Shown piece after piece: positions 37,788 through 37,866 of a DNA stretch of 37,866 nucleotides. Made by a program: the position numbers and the translations under genes. Location of the stretch: IMG/VR virus record IMGVR_UViG_3300017733_000015, positions 1 through 37,866 of that record; one strand, written 5' to 3'. How positions within the stretch are numbered: position 1 is the first letter of the stretch; each line of letters begins with the position of its first letter. Source of the stretch: a virus. Under the pieces are notes generated by a model. The model did no database searches and was not told the DNA's origin. It was given only the letters and a program-made list of their open reading frames with translations.

Positions 37788-37864
37788 TACTCTAACCCCT
37801 TAAGCATACCCATTGCAAAAAAGGCAATGCCTCCTATTGTATAACCAAGAAAAGCTTCTGGCAT
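37787..37864 (-). CDS. 25-residue hydrophobic peptide at window edge
   Basis: MPEAFLGYTIGGIAFFAMGM followed by LKGLE would be a single membrane-spanning peptide with small residues (Gly, Ala) along one face. Its stop overlaps the next ATG by one base. The window ends two bases beyond the ATG, so its leader and any longer N-terminus cannot be seen, and it may be partial. Confidence 0.5.
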   Translation of the reverse strand: MPEAFLGYTIGGIAFFAMGMLKGLE

Positions 37865-37866
37865 TA

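Noticed and set aside
1-37866. Integrated prophage with host flanks
   Set aside because: Both window ends carry phage-type sequence (terminase end region and early genes) and no host gene is visible, so this looks like a free phage genome or concatemer-derived contig.

Overview
This window is almost certainly most or all of the genome of a T7-like podovirus (Autographivirales type) of an AT-rich marine bacterium. By eye it is roughly one third G+C, and all protein genes and the tRNA read from the minus strand. Read from the right end of the window to the left, the order is that of T7: early small genes, single-subunit RNA polymerase, ssDNA-binding protein, endonuclease I, amidase, primase-helicase, DNA polymerase, exonuclease, portal, scaffold, capsid, tail tubes A and B, internal virion proteins, tail fibre, small and large terminase. 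The low G+C, the many Lys/Asn/Ile codons, an integrase next to the RNA polymerase and a cluster of tiny Lys-rich proteins near the terminase resemble the integrase-bearing podoviruses of SAR11 (pelagiphages) and related cyanophages. The host is inferred, not proven.

Layout by region. 37864-35385: early genes, about ten small proteins of mostly unknown function, many with an AAGGAGTAAC-type leader, ending with a MarR-like winged-helix regulator. 35051-33721: a lysogeny module made of marR, an intact tRNA-Leu(CAA) whose first base is the last base of the marR stop codon, a GTG-started tyrosine integrase, and an intergenic stretch that looks like attP (a 12-bp copy of the tRNA anticodon arm inside nested inverted repeats, next to four RTGTCAC heptamers). 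33720-22267: RNA polymerase and DNA metabolism, ending with an adenosylcobalamin-type (class II) ribonucleotide reductase. 22265-9341: head and tail assembly and ejection proteins. 9331-4590: a fibre and adhesin cassette with a short gp17-like fibre, adaptor-type proteins, three tandem paralogues that share a C-terminal signature, and two small chaperone-like proteins. 4590-2883: lysis-type membrane proteins and the small terminase. 2881-487: four tiny basic proteins and the large terminase. 486-1: a non-coding genome end with an array of the heptamer CTATAAG.

How the genes work together. The phage polymerase probably transcribes the middle and late genes from its own promoters. Related sequences lie where T7 has phi2.5, phi10 and phiOR (upstream of the SSB gene, upstream of the capsid gene, and just past the large terminase gene), and a hairpin terminator follows the capsid gene as T-phi does in T7. 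Nuclease, exonuclease and ribonucleotide reductase functions supply dNTPs for replication. Integrase, attP, tRNA and MarR together suggest a temperate phage in which the carried tRNA may replace a host tRNA split by integration.
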